Below, piece by piece: positions 1 through 8,070 of a stretch of 13,220 bases of DNA. Both the position numbers and the translations under genes were made by a program. The notes below the pieces were generated by a model. It was not told the DNA's origin, ran no database searches, and worked only from the letters and a program-made list of their open reading frames with translations. Position 1 is the first letter of the stretch. Each line of letters opens with the position of its first letter. Source of the stretch: an uncultured Bacilli bacterium (GTDB taxonomy: Bacteria > Bacillota_I > Bacilli_A > RF39 > UBA660); contig CALVTA010000036.1 of NCBI GenBank assembly GCA_944359735.1, forward strand, positions 1-13,220, read 5' to 3'.

Positions 1-8
1 TTGCTACA

Positions 9-40
9 TCCTTTCTTATTATGTAGTAATAATTATATCA
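9..40 (-). promoter_or_regulatory. Probable promoter and Shine-Dalgarno of a gene off the left edge
   Basis: On the minus strand an extended -10 box (TGATATAAT, positions 40-32) is followed by an AAAGGA Shine-Dalgarno-like stretch (positions 14-9). A start codon would fall at or beyond position 1. No good -35 box is visible, which is tolerable for an extended -10 promoter. The coding region lies outside the window, so the gene cannot be named. Confidence 0.4.
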
Positions 41-113
41 GATTTTCTTTGCGAAAAAATTTACTCTTTTTTGCTGATTATTTCCATATTTTTTCTAATT
101 ATACATATAATTA

Positions 114-122
114 TGGTACAAT
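114..122 (+). promoter_or_regulatory. Possible extended -10 promoter before the 19-bp hairpin
   Basis: TGGTACAAT matches an extended -10 element. A start about 7 nt downstream would give a transcript that begins near the AGGAGG at 127-132 and runs into the long hairpin at 151-194. The ATG at 150-152 is followed at once by TAG, so no protein is made there. If real, the product would be a short structured RNA. The -35 box is poor. Confidence 0.25.
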
Positions 123-150
123 AAATAGGAGGAAACGTTAATTATAATAA

Positions 151-194
151 TGTAGAGTTACAATTGATGGTGTCACATCAATTGTAACTCTACA
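151..194. repeat. Perfect 19-bp inverted repeat (hairpin)
   Basis: The arm tgtagagttacaattgatg (151-169) is exactly complementary to 176-194, with a 6-nt loop (gtgtca). On either strand the stem is followed by A/T-mixed sequence and not a clean U run, so it is not a textbook intrinsic terminator. It sits between the left-edge promoter and the tRNA-His promoter. It could be a bidirectional terminator, a structured RNA or a remnant of a mobile element. Confidence 0.8.
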
Positions 195-223
195 ATAAAA
201 TAAAGCAGTTTTTACAAAAATAC

Positions 224-253
224 TTGCCTATTTTATAATTTTATGGTTATAAT
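224..253 (+). promoter_or_regulatory. Promoter of tRNA-His
   Basis: TTGCCT (224-229) and TATAAT (248-253) are separated by 18 bp. Transcription would start about 260, some 10 nt before the tRNA. Confidence 0.7.
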
Positions 254-270
254 AAGTATGTATTTTAAAT

Positions 271-347
271 GGCGGTATTGGTGAAGTGGTTAACACGCTG
301 GTTTGTGGCACCAGTATGCAAGGGTTCGATTCCCTTATACCGCCCCA
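271..347 (+). tRNA. tRNA-His (anticodon GTG), CCA encoded
   Basis: The transcript folds as a full cloverleaf. An 8-bp acceptor stem pairs 271-278 with 337-344, including the extra G(-1):C73 pair that marks histidine tRNAs. The anticodon stem is 298-302/310-314 with the 7-nt loop TTGTGGC, giving anticodon GTG at 305-307. The T arm is 320-324/332-336 with loop ttcgatt. The 3' CCA is encoded at 345-347. It stands alone between its own promoter and terminator. No integration repeat of its 3' end was seen in the window. Confidence 0.97.
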
Positions 348-384
348 TATTGAAATTTGCTCGAACTTTCGGGTTTAGATAGAT

Positions 385-412
385 AACTGATCTAGAGATG
401 GATTAGTTTTTT
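385..412 (+). terminator. Intrinsic terminator of tRNA-His
   Basis: An 8-bp stem with one G-U pair (385-392 with 401-408) and an 8-nt loop runs into a T tract (405-412). It lies about 40 nt after the tRNA and is the natural end of that transcript. Confidence 0.65.
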
Positions 413-555
413 AGTATTTAAAGAAAATTAGATGAATATATGAATTTAAATTGTACACTTAGTAAAATAATAAAAAAGTATTACTGCAAGACAAAATTTT
501 TGTCAAATGTTTTCAACTGAAAAAAATTATGTGAGAATAGTTCTTCTTAGATAAT

Positions 556-584
556 TTGATAAAATTTATTAATTATGTTATAAT
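556..584 (+). promoter_or_regulatory. Promoter of the SGNH-like gene
   Basis: TTGATA (556-561) and TATAAT (579-584) are separated by 17 bp, close to the sigma-70/SigA consensus. The predicted start near 591 gives a 20-nt leader with the AAAGGAG Shine-Dalgarno at 597-603. Confidence 0.8.
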
Positions 585-610
585 AAACAGCAAATTAAAG
601 GAGTATTGAA

Positions 611-1726
611 ATGGAAAAAGTTGTTTCAGATAATGAAAAAATTGAAAAATTAGTACAATATTATAAAGACAAAGGATTATTGATAGTTGGACTTAATGAT
701 TCACAAGGTGTAAATACTACTTCTACTTTCTTTAAAAAAGGATTATTAGAATATTTAGCTGCTGCATTAACAAGTGATGAGTTAGTACCTGAAGTGATCA
801 ATGTTTTTTCACTTACTATGAATAAAACAGAACATATTGATTATTTTTTAAAAAATAATTTAAGCTTAGAGGAAATAAAATTATCACAAATTTATAGTGC
901 GGTTAGTGCTTTAGAAAAAGTTATGATTGATATGAGATTACCTAAATTTTTGGGAAAAGTTGGTAATGTATATAGATTAATTTATACACCTAAGAAAGGT
1001 GATGAAAAAATTAATATTGCTACATCATTAAGAGAAACACAAGAACCTGTGATGGTTTATTCTAGTGGTGTAAATGATTTAATGAGAGAAGTTGGTGCAA
1101 ATCCTTTTGGAATAAAAGAAGATTATAAGACAAGAGATAAGAAACCAAACTATTATTATACTCTGGAAAAAACAAAGAATCCTGAAACACTAAAAAAAGT
1201 AATGGATTCAATTGAAAGAAATTATGATACTATTTTAGGTATTAATTCAAATACAGATATTTATACATTAGGAGCGTATATTCCAAAATCTTTACAAAGT
1301 GAAGAAATGAATATATTTAGAGATTTAGTAATTGCTTATAATGAAGAATTATTAAATTTATGTAAACAATATGGTATTACATTTGTTGATACAGAAGAAG
1401 TTGGTAAAAAATATAATAATAGTGAAAGTAATTTTCATATTTCAACTGCAGGACATAATGCCTTAGCAAATTATATATTGGGATATATGTATTATAATAA
1501 ATTTGAATTAAATGATTCGTCAAAAAAAGAAATAAGTAATTTAATTGAAATAACAAATAAAGGTTCAGAAGGAGTTATAGAATTAATTACATCTGATTAT
1601 GAAAAAAGTTATGAAGAAGCGATGAAGTTGGTTGAATATTCAAGAGCAAGGAAATTAGAAATTGCAAATGAACATAAAAGAGAAATTGCGATATTTCAAA
1701 AAGTTCTAACTAATAAAACAAAATAA
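611..1726 (+). CDS. SGNH/GDSL-hydrolase-like protein, 371 aa
   Basis: Probable cytoplasmic member of the SGNH (GDSL) hydrolase fold, a family of Ser-His esterases, lipases and deacylases. Three family blocks are visible. Near the N terminus, IVGLNDSQG puts a candidate nucleophile at Ser31. SGVND (152-156) matches the block III GxND motif. SNFHIS (273-278) matches block V, with His276 as candidate base. The usual block V Asp (DxxH) is Ser273 here and the GDS is NDS, so activity is likely but unproven. Residues about 300-371 are helical and charged and are not explained by the fold. There is no signal peptide or membrane segment. The start has AAAGGAG 7 nt upstream and a near-consensus promoter. 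It appears monocistronic, flanked by tRNA-His and the restriction-modification gene. The substrate cannot be told. Confidence 0.75.
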   Translation: MEKVVSDNEKIEKLVQYYKDKGLLIVGLNDSQGVNTTSTFFKKGLLEYLAAALTSDELVPEVINVFSLTMNKTEHIDYFLKNNLSLEEIKLSQIYSAVSALEKVMIDMRLPKFLGKVGNVYRLIYTPKKGDEKINIATSLRETQEPVMVYSSGVNDLMREVGANPFGIKEDYKTRDKKPNYYYTLEKTKNPETLKKVMDSIERNYDTILGINSNTDIYTLGAYIPKSLQSEEMNIFRDLVIAYNEELLNLCKQYGITFVDTEEVGKKYNNSESNFHISTAGHNALANYILGYMYYNKFELNDSSKKEISNLIEITNKGSEGVIELITSDYEKSYEEAMKLVEYSRARKLEIANEHKREIAIFQKVLTNKTK

Positions 1727-1771
1727 GAGTTAGTAGAGACTTATTAATTAAGTAATATTATGCTCTTTTTT
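1725..1771 (+). terminator. Weak terminator after the SGNH-like gene
   Basis: AAGAG (1725-1729) can pair with CTCTT (1763-1767), followed by a T run to 1771. The enclosed 33 nt is AU-rich and only partly foldable, so this is a weak candidate. Confidence 0.3.
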
Positions 1772-1946
1772 AGTAGTAGTGGACAATTTTATGATTTTAA
1801 TAAACAATTACTCATATAAATTTTTGTAAGCTATTTAGGTTTGATTGAAAAAGAGAATTTAAATAAAAAACATTCGGTTATCTTATGTTCTTTTCAGAAA
1901 TAATTGGTAAAATTTGGAATTTAATTATTAATTTTATAAATTAGGT

Positions 1947-1971
1947 AAAGCTAAAAGCTTTTCTTTTTTTT
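1947..1971 (+). terminator. Short hairpin plus eight-T run before the R-M gene
   Basis: AAAGCT (1947-1952) pairs with AGCTTT (1956-1961) around a 3-nt loop and is followed by TC and eight T. This resembles a short intrinsic terminator. It lies only 37 nt before the R-M start codon. It may end the upstream transcript. If the R-M promoter lies upstream (a TATAAA at 1935-1940 is a poor candidate), it may act as a leader attenuator instead. Positions 1772-1946 otherwise show no gene. Confidence 0.4.
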
Positions 1972-2007
1972 GACTTTGTGTTAGACTTATTATGGGAGTG
2001 GAGATAT

Positions 2008-5000
2008 ATGCAATTAATAAATAAATTATTACAAATTGGTTTTTTATATGAAGATGGAGAGATCGATAAATTATCAATTGTAATAAAAGATTATAAAATT
2101 ATAATAGATATTCAGAAAATGAGAGTTAATTATGGAGAAAAAATAAATGTAATAAGAGATGATGCCTTTAATTTAAATATATCTGAAAATATTGTTAGGT
2201 TAGATTGTATTTGTAGATTATTAAAACAAGGATATAAACCAGAAGATATTACTTTAGAGAAAAAATATAAATTAGGTCATCGATATAAAGGATATGCTGA
2301 TATTGTAATTTCAAATAAAAATCATACATATATGATTATTGAATGTAAAAGTAATTATAAGGAATTAGAAAAAGAGAAGAATAAGATGCTTCAGGATGGA
2401 GGACAGTTGTTTTCATATTATCAACAAGATAAATCAGCAAAAGCTCTTATTTTGTATGCAACAGAATTTTATGATTACGATTCTTATATGACTTATATAG
2501 TTTTTACTGAGGATAACTTTAAAGATACTGATACAATAAATGAAACTTATTTAAGATGGAACAAACAATTTGATACAACAAAAATTTTTGATCAAAGTAA
2601 TTTTGCTTATAATTTGTTTAGTAAGCCTTTAACTCATGCTGATTTGGAGGATTTAACTGAAAAGGATAGTAAAATTATTTTTAATCAGTTTCAGGAAATA
2701 TTAAGACATAATGTTATTTCTGATAAGCCTAATGCCTTTAATAAAATGATGAATTTATTTCTATGTAAGATAGTTGATGAGTTTGAAGATAAAAAGCCAA
2801 TTTTAGATTTTCAATGGTTAGAGTCTGATACTGAAGAGTCTTTTATGACCAGACTAAATGATTTATATAAAAAAGGTATGAAAATTTATTTTCAAAAGGA
2901 TTTAATAGATTATACTAAGGATGATATTTTTAAAGCAGTTGGTAATGATTTAAAACTGCAAAAAATGTTTAATAATTTAAGATTGAAAAAAAATAATGAA
3001 TTTGCTTTTAAAGAAGTGTTTGATGATAAAACATTTATTGAAAATACACTGGTTGTTAAAGAAATGGTGATGTTGTTACAAAAAAAGAGAATTAGATATT
3101 CATATAAACAACAATTTTTAGGAGATTTCTTTGAGTTGCTTTTAAATACGAGTTTAAAACAGGAAGCAGGACAATTTTTTACTCCTATACCTATAGTAAG
3201 ATTTATTTTAAAATCTTTGCCAATTATTGAAATAATTAATAAAAAAATTAAAGATGGTGATATTAACTATTTACCTTATACAGTTGATTATGCAGTAGGT
3301 ACAGGACATTTTTTAACAGAATCTATGGATTGGTATGATCATTTAATAAGAAATAGACTTTTGGATGAAGATTCTATGAATAAAGTTCAACGGGATAAAT
3401 ATTATCTTTGGAAAAATACAGAAACACAGTATCAGTGGGCTAATGAATTTATATATGGTATTGAAAAGGATTATAGATTAATAAAGAGTGCAAAAGTTAG
3501 TTGTTTTTTAAATGGTGACGGAGATTCTATTATAATTAATGGTGATGGTCTTGATAATTTTAAAACTAGTTCTGATTATCAAGGTAAATTGAAGATATAT
3601 GATAGAAATAATGAAAAAATGAATGAACAATTTGATGTTTTGATTGCCAATCCTCCTTATTCAGTTAATTCATTTAAAAATTATTTACATAATGCTAAAA
3701 ACTCATTTGATTTATTTTCAAAAATAACTGAAAACAGTTCAGAGATAGAATGTTTGTTTATTGAAAGAGCTTATCATTTGTTGAAAGTTGGTGGTGTTGC
3801 TGGAATTATTTTACCTTCAAGTGTCTTATCAAATGGTAAAATATATACTAGTGCTAGAAATATATTATTAAAACACTTTGATATAATATCTATTGTTTCT
3901 TTAGGAGATTGTACTTTTATGGAGACTGGTACTAATACAATTATTTTATTTTTAAGAAAGAAAGATAGCTCTATTTATAATAGTATTTATTCTTACGTTA
4001 AAACTTTATTGAATTCTACAAAAATTACAGATATAACTATACATGGTATAGATCATTGTGTTAGTAAATATTTAAGTGATGTATATAATAATGCTTTTAC
4101 TATAAATGAATATGATAAATTTCTTAAAGATCCAGGGTCTGTTGTAAATGAAGTTACAAAAAAATATATATCAAAATATGATAAAGATCAAATAATAGAT
4201 TTCGAAATTAATAAATTAAGTTTATATCTTGTGGCATATCATCAAAAAGTTGTAGTTGCCAATACAGGTAATTCTAAAGATGAACAGGTTGAGTTTTTAG
4301 GATATTCATTTAGTAAAAGACGAAAATATGAAGGAATGCATAAAAGATTAGATGATGATGGTAATTTAGTTACTAAATTATATAATGAATTGAATTTAAA
4401 TGATGAAACTAAATTAAATAGCTGTATCTATAATAATTTTAATGATATAGATTTTGAGATAGACTCTTCATTAGAAGAGAATGTTAATTTGTATAATCTT
4501 AAAGATATTATACAGTTTGATTCTATTGGGAATGATTTTATTTCAAAAATATCTACTACACCAATTGATAAATTTAAGATTAGTTCTAAATATAATGTTA
4601 AACCACTTGGGACACTTTTAAAAGAAGAACCAATAGGAGGTTCCACTCCATCAAAAGAAAATATGACATATTGGAATAGTAAAGATATTCCTTGGGTTAC
4701 ACTAGAGGATTTTTCTAGTGATATGTATATACTTTCTTCAAAAAAATATGTTTCTCAAACGGCTTTAGATGAAAATAAGGTTAGGTTAGTTCCTGAAAAT
4801 TCAGTATTAATGAGTTGTACAGCTACTTTGGGGAGAGTTGCAATAAATAGATTTAAATGTACAACAAATCAACAAATAAATGCTTTGATATGTGATGAAA
4901 GACAAATAATTCCAGAATTTTTAGCATACTATTTATCATCTAATAGTTCACATTTACATTATTTAACAAATAATTTGGGAGTTAAACACATTAATTTAAA

Positions 5001-5730
5001 GATATTAAAAAGTTTGCAAGTAATAGTTCCTCCTTTAGATGTACAGAGAAATATTTTAAATAATATAAGAAATGAAAAGAGCAAACTGGAGAATATAATG
5101 GAAGATATAAAAGTACATGAAAATAATATTATAAGAGAAATAAATTATAATATAACAGATAAATATGAAAATTTGGAAGATTTATGTGTCGAAGATGGTA
5201 TTAGAATAGGTGGTACACCTGCATCATATGAATATAAGTATTATCATAATGGTAATAATCTATGGGTTAAAATTTCTGATATGAATAATGATGAAATTAT
5301 AAATACAGCTAAAAAGATAAATGATTTAGGAGTGAAAAAATCTAATGTTAAACTTATAAAAAAGGGTTCACCGCTTGTTTCCTTTAAATTGACAATAGGA
5401 AAAACAGCTATAGCAGGAGTTGATTTATATACTAATGAAGCTATAATGGGGTTAGAGCCAATTAAGAATATTGATAATAAGTATTTATTCTATATTTTTA
5501 AATATAATTTTGTAGATATGGAAGCAGACCAGAAAGCATTTGGTAAATCATTAAATCTACCATTGCTTAAAAGATTAAAAGTACCTTATATTTATGATGA
5601 AAAAGTAAAATCTCAAATGATTAATTTTATAGATAAAGAAGAGGAATTGATTAGAGAATTAAAACTAAGAGCAAAAGAATTTGCAACATTAATACAAAGA
5701 AAATTTGATGACAGTTTGGAGAAAATATAA
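2008..5730 (+). CDS. Single-chain R-M-S restriction-modification enzyme (type IIG/IIB-like), 1,240 aa
   Basis: One polypeptide carries all restriction-modification functions. An N-terminal PD-(D/E)XK nuclease resembling the HsdR N-terminal domain shows D98 and E112-C-K114. An HsdM-like N6-adenine methylase follows, with GQFFTP (388-393), SAM-binding motif I DYAVGTGHFL (427-436; the usual DPA is DYA) and catalytic NPPY (548-551). The C terminus is HsdS-like: TRD1 from about 862, a conserved VPPLDVQ (1007-1013) with a helical spacer to about 1042, TRD2 from about 1053, and a terminal helix. Two TRDs imply a split recognition site. This architecture matches AloI/PpiI-type type IIB enzymes, which methylate and cut with one protein. 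I prefer ATG 2008, with GGGAG at 1994-1998, over GTG 1978, which lacks a good ribosome site. A terminator follows. No separate hsdR, hsdM or hsdS gene is nearby. The reading frame is intact throughout. Confidence 0.9.
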   Translation: MQLINKLLQIGFLYEDGEIDKLSIVIKDYKIIIDIQKMRVNYGEKINVIRDDAFNLNISENIVRLDCICRLLKQGYKPEDITLEKKYKLGHRYKGYADIVISNKNHTYMIIECKSNYKELEKEKNKMLQDGGQLFSYYQQDKSAKALILYATEFYDYDSYMTYIVFTEDNFKDTDTINETYLRWNKQFDTTKIFDQSNFAYNLFSKPLTHADLEDLTEKDSKIIFNQFQEILRHNVISDKPNAFNKMMNLFLCKIVDEFEDKKPILDFQWLESDTEESFMTRLNDLYKKGMKIYFQKDLIDYTKDDIFKAVGNDLKLQKMFNNLRLKKNNEFAFKEVFDDKTFIENTLVVKEMVMLLQKKRIRYSYKQQFLGDFFELLLNTSLKQEAGQFFTPIPIVRFILKSLPIIEIINKKIKDGDINYLPYTVDYAVGTGHFLTESMDWYDHLIRNRLLDEDSMNKVQRDKYYLWKNTETQYQWANEFIYGIEKDYRLIKSAKVSCFLNGDGDSIIINGDGLDNFKTSSDYQGKLKIYDRNNEKMNEQFDVLIANPPYSVNSFKNYLHNAKNSFDLFSKITENSSEIECLFIERAYHLLKVGGVAGIILPSSVLSNGKIYTSARNILLKHFDIISIVSLGDCTFMETGTNTIILFLRKKDSSIYNSIYSYVKTLLNSTKITDITIHGIDHCVSKYLSDVYNNAFTINEYDKFLKDPGSVVNEVTKKYISKYDKDQIIDFEINKLSLYLVAYHQKVVVANTGNSKDEQVEFLGYSFSKRRKYEGMHKRLDDDGNLVTKLYNELNLNDETKLNSCIYNNFNDIDFEIDSSLEENVNLYNLKDIIQFDSIGNDFISKISTTPIDKFKISSKYNVKPLGTLLKEEPIGGSTPSKENMTYWNSKDIPWVTLEDFSSDMYILSSKKYVSQTALDENKVRLVPENSVLMSCTATLGRVAINRFKCTTNQQINALICDERQIIPEFLAYYLSSNSSHLHYLTNNLGVKHINLKILKSLQVIVPPLDVQRNILNNIRNEKSKLENIMEDIKVHENNIIREINYNITDKYENLEDLCVEDGIRIGGTPASYEYKYYHNGNNLWVKISDMNNDEIINTAKKINDLGVKKSNVKLIKKGSPLVSFKLTIGKTAIAGVDLYTNEAIMGLEPIKNIDNKYLFYIFKYNFVDMEADQKAFGKSLNLPLLKRLKVPYIYDEKVKSQMINFIDKEEELIRELKLRAKEFATLIQRKFDDSLEKI

Positions 5731-5741
5731 TTTTTATTTAT

Positions 5742-5780
5742 GAGGCTATGATAAAATTTTGATATTATAGCTCCTTTTTT
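5742..5780 (+). terminator. Intrinsic terminator of the R-M gene
   Basis: A stem of about 10 bp (5742-5753 with 5763-5774, including G-U pairs) with a 9-nt loop is followed by six T (5775-5780). It begins 12 nt after the R-M stop codon. Confidence 0.85.
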
Positions 5781-5849
5781 GTAATCTCTAAATTAAGTTA
5801 TTAAATTTTAAAATATTTAGATTAAGTTAGTTAATTTTTTGTTCATAAT

Positions 5850-5858
5850 TGCTATAAT
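5850..5858 (+). promoter_or_regulatory. Extended -10 promoter of the SAM synthetase gene
   Basis: TGCTATAAT is a perfect extended -10 element. The -35 region (TTAATT, 5831-5836, 16-bp spacing from the TATAAT) is weak. The leader would be about 20 nt and leaves no room for a SAM riboswitch. Confidence 0.65.
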
Positions 5859-5886
5859 ATTAATAGATTAAAAGAAGGAGAGATTT

Positions 5887-6909
5887 ATGATTTTATATAC
5901 AAATGAAATAGTTTTTAGAGGTCATCCTGATAAAGTATGTGATCAAATTAGTGATGCTTTGCTTGATTCTTATTTAAAAAAAGATAAACATTCAAGGTGT
6001 GGTATTGAAGTTATGGGTGGTAAGGGTAAGATTTTTATTACTGGTGAAGTTACTAGTAAAGCTTTTATTGATATGAATAGTATTGTTAGAAGAGTTTTAA
6101 ATGATGTAGGTTATGATACAGACTATGAAATTATTGATAATTTAGGTAAACAAAGCCCTGATATTGCTCTTGGAACTAATGATAAAATAGGTGGGGCAGG
6201 GGATCAAGGTATGATGTTTGGTTATGCTTGTGATGATACTAAAGAGCTATTGCCAACAGCAGTGGTTATATTACAGAGACTTAGTAAATGGTATGATAAA
6301 GAAAGACTAAAATGCCCTTATTTAAAAAGTGATGGTAAAGCACAAATTACAGGTTATTATGATGAAAATATGAAATTAAAAAAGATTAAATATTTTACTA
6401 TATCATATCAAAATGATGAAAAGAATCGTGATTATACTGATAAATTAATTAAAGATGCTTGTTTAAATATATGTAAAGATTATGATATAGAAATAGAAGA
6501 ATTCTTGATTAATCCAACTGGTAGATTTGAAATAGGAGGTTTTGAGGGAGATTCAGGTCTTACGGGAAGAAAGATTGTAGTAGACTCGTATCAGTCATTC
6601 TGCCCTGTTGGAGGTGGTGCTTTTAGTGGAAAGGATCCTACTAAGGTAGATAGAAGTGCTGCTTATAAAGCTAGGTTAATTGCTAAAGAGTATTTAAAAA
6701 GACATGATCTATCTTGGTGTAGAGTAATAATTAGTTATGCTATTGGAATAGATAAACCTTTATCAATATATATAGACAGTGATAAAGGATATATTGAACC
6801 AGATGAAGCTTTATATTTGGAGTGTACCCCTAAAAATATTATAAAAGACTTAGATTTATTAAATATATGTTATGAAGAGAAGGCTAGATTTGGACATTTT
6901 CAAGACTAG
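5887..6909 (+). CDS. metK: S-adenosylmethionine synthetase, compact form, 340 aa
   Basis: Makes S-adenosylmethionine from methionine and ATP in the cytoplasm. The family signatures are clear: GHPDK (12-16), GKQSPDI, GAGDQGMMFGYA, NPTGRF, GDSGLTGRK and GGGAFSGKDPTKVDRSAA, which hold the ATP, metal and triphosphate contacts. At 340 residues it is about 45-55 shorter than usual MetK. The N terminus starts only 11 residues before GHPDK, several internal loops are trimmed, and the C terminus ends soon after an R-F-G-H-F that matches the family YGHF. All catalytic blocks survive, so it is probably active. The start is set by AAGGAG (5875-5880), 6 nt upstream. It is more divergent than a housekeeping copy and may be a paralogue; whether another metK exists cannot be seen here. 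It lies between two SAM-using genes. Confidence 0.93.
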   Translation: MILYTNEIVFRGHPDKVCDQISDALLDSYLKKDKHSRCGIEVMGGKGKIFITGEVTSKAFIDMNSIVRRVLNDVGYDTDYEIIDNLGKQSPDIALGTNDKIGGAGDQGMMFGYACDDTKELLPTAVVILQRLSKWYDKERLKCPYLKSDGKAQITGYYDENMKLKKIKYFTISYQNDEKNRDYTDKLIKDACLNICKDYDIEIEEFLINPTGRFEIGGFEGDSGLTGRKIVVDSYQSFCPVGGGAFSGKDPTKVDRSAAYKARLIAKEYLKRHDLSWCRVIISYAIGIDKPLSIYIDSDKGYIEPDEALYLECTPKNIIKDLDLLNICYEEKARFGHFQD

Positions 6910-6920
6910 TTTTTCTTTTT
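6884..6920 (+). terminator. Weak terminator overlapping the metK 3' end
   Basis: CTAG-a-TTT (6884-6891) can pair with AAG-a-CTAG (6902-6909), with one mismatch. The right arm contains the stop codon and is followed by an 11-nt tract of T with one C. The stem is short. Confidence 0.4.
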
Positions 6921-6948
6921 GGTATTAATTGGTAAAAGCTGGTAAAAT
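6919..6948 (+). promoter_or_regulatory. Likely promoter of the broken transferase gene
   Basis: TTGGTA (6919-6924) and TAAAAT (6943-6948) are 18 bp apart. A GGAG Shine-Dalgarno (7004-7007) lies 8 nt before ATG 7016. The leader would be about 60 nt. Confidence 0.45.
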
Positions 6949-7015
6949 ATAAGTATTTATGACACTTTACTTTTAGATACATTAGTGATATTATAACTAG
7001 CACGGAGTTGATTAT

Positions 7016-8019
7016 ATGTCTAAAATAAAAGATGATATAAGAAGAGCAGAAGATTTAATATGTATGCCTGCTTTTTATAGAAATCACAAGAATATTTTTG
7101 ATATGATATATCCATTTACTACAGAAAATATTAATGGGATGTTTAGTAATTTTAGTTTTAAAGATAAAGATTGTCTTAGTGTTTTAGGTTCATCCGATTA
7201 AGTTTTTGATATGTATTTAAGAGGAGCGAAAAGTGTTACTGCTTTTGATATTAATCCTTTAACAGAATATCTTTTTTATCTTAAAAAAGCAGCACTTGAT
7301 GCTAATTTAACTAAAGAAGAATATTTAGATTATTTTTGTTATCGCGGTACTGATAATCATACTATATTTCAAAATCGTTTAATAAAGCCTTTTGATATAA
7401 GAATATTTGATAAAATTGCACCTAATTTAAAAGGAAATAGTTATAAGTTTTGGATTGACCTATATAATAAGTATAGTTTTTCTACTATTAGAGAATCTGC
7501 TAGATTATTTAATAGTGATGAATATTTTAGAGATACTTTAGAACATACAGTAGCATATTTAGATGATGATAACTTTGAAAAACTTAAAGAAGTGTCTAAA
7601 AATATTAAAATAACTTTTATAAATAAGGATATTAAAGAACTAGTATTGGGAAAAAATTATGATTTAATGTATTTTTCTAATATAATTCAGTATGCTTCTT
7701 TTATGTTTTTTTAAATACAATTTGTGAGACTGCCTATTTACAAAGAAAATTACCACTAGAAGCCTTTAAAAATTATATAATGTCATTTAAAGATAATCTT
7801 AATGCAAATGGAATAATCATTATAGGTTATATTTATACAATACTTGATGAGTACTATTCCAATGGTCTATTTAATAAAGAGATAAGAGATGAGGTATTTC
7901 CTTTAGATAAATTTAACTATTATTATTTTAAATCTATTGATTATTATGAAAATCCATATACTAATATAGCTCCAAAGAGAGAAAAAGATGCTTGCTTAGT
8001 TTATAAGAAAACTTGTTAG
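7016..8019 (+). pseudogene. Broken SAM-binding transferase (possibly DUF3419/BtaA-like), nonsense plus frameshift
   Basis: The parts join into one protein of about 334 residues if two lesions are repaired. First, TAA at 7199-7201 replaces one codon inside VLGSSD-x-VFDMYLRGA; CAA to TAA is the simplest change. Second, the reading frame shifts within a seven-T run (7706-7712). Adding one T restores ASFMFF-LNTICETAYLQRK and the frame ending at TAG 8017-8019. The first part has a Rossmann-type SAM-binding look: a Gly loop (SVLGSSD), then an acidic residue after beta-2 (VTAFDINPL). This pattern resembles DUF3419, which includes the 3-amino-3-carboxypropyl transferase BtaA, but that assignment is tentative. 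The piece from ATG 7211 lacks a ribosome site, as does the one at 7780. It lies just downstream of metK. A homopolymer sequencing error could explain the frameshift but not the nonsense codon. Confidence 0.75.
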
Positions 8020-8070
8020 CACCTTTTTTAATTTCATAAAATTTTATATAATATATTTGAGGATGATAAG

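Noticed and set aside
490..504. Hairpin GACAAAATTTTTGTC upstream of the SGNH gene
   Set aside because: It has a short stem with a 3-nt loop in AT-rich noncoding DNA, with no T run and not placed at the promoter; nothing ties it to function.
1772..1946. Possible insertion-sequence end (gtggacaatttta) in the intergenic region
   Set aside because: It is a single short match from memory with no partner repeat and no transposase fragment.
1978..2007. GTG start adding 10 residues to the R-M protein
   Set aside because: The GTG directly follows a T-rich terminator-like element and has no Shine-Dalgarno; ATG 2008 has GGGAG at good spacing.
4428..4646. 72-residue open frame on the minus strand
   Set aside because: It lies wholly inside the R-M coding sequence, in antisense, with no ribosome site and no recognisable domain.
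7211..8019. Two separate short genes (7211-7714 and 7780-8019)
   Set aside because: Neither has a ribosome site, and both continue the same protein as 7016-7198 once the stop and frameshift are repaired, so they are parts of one pseudogene.
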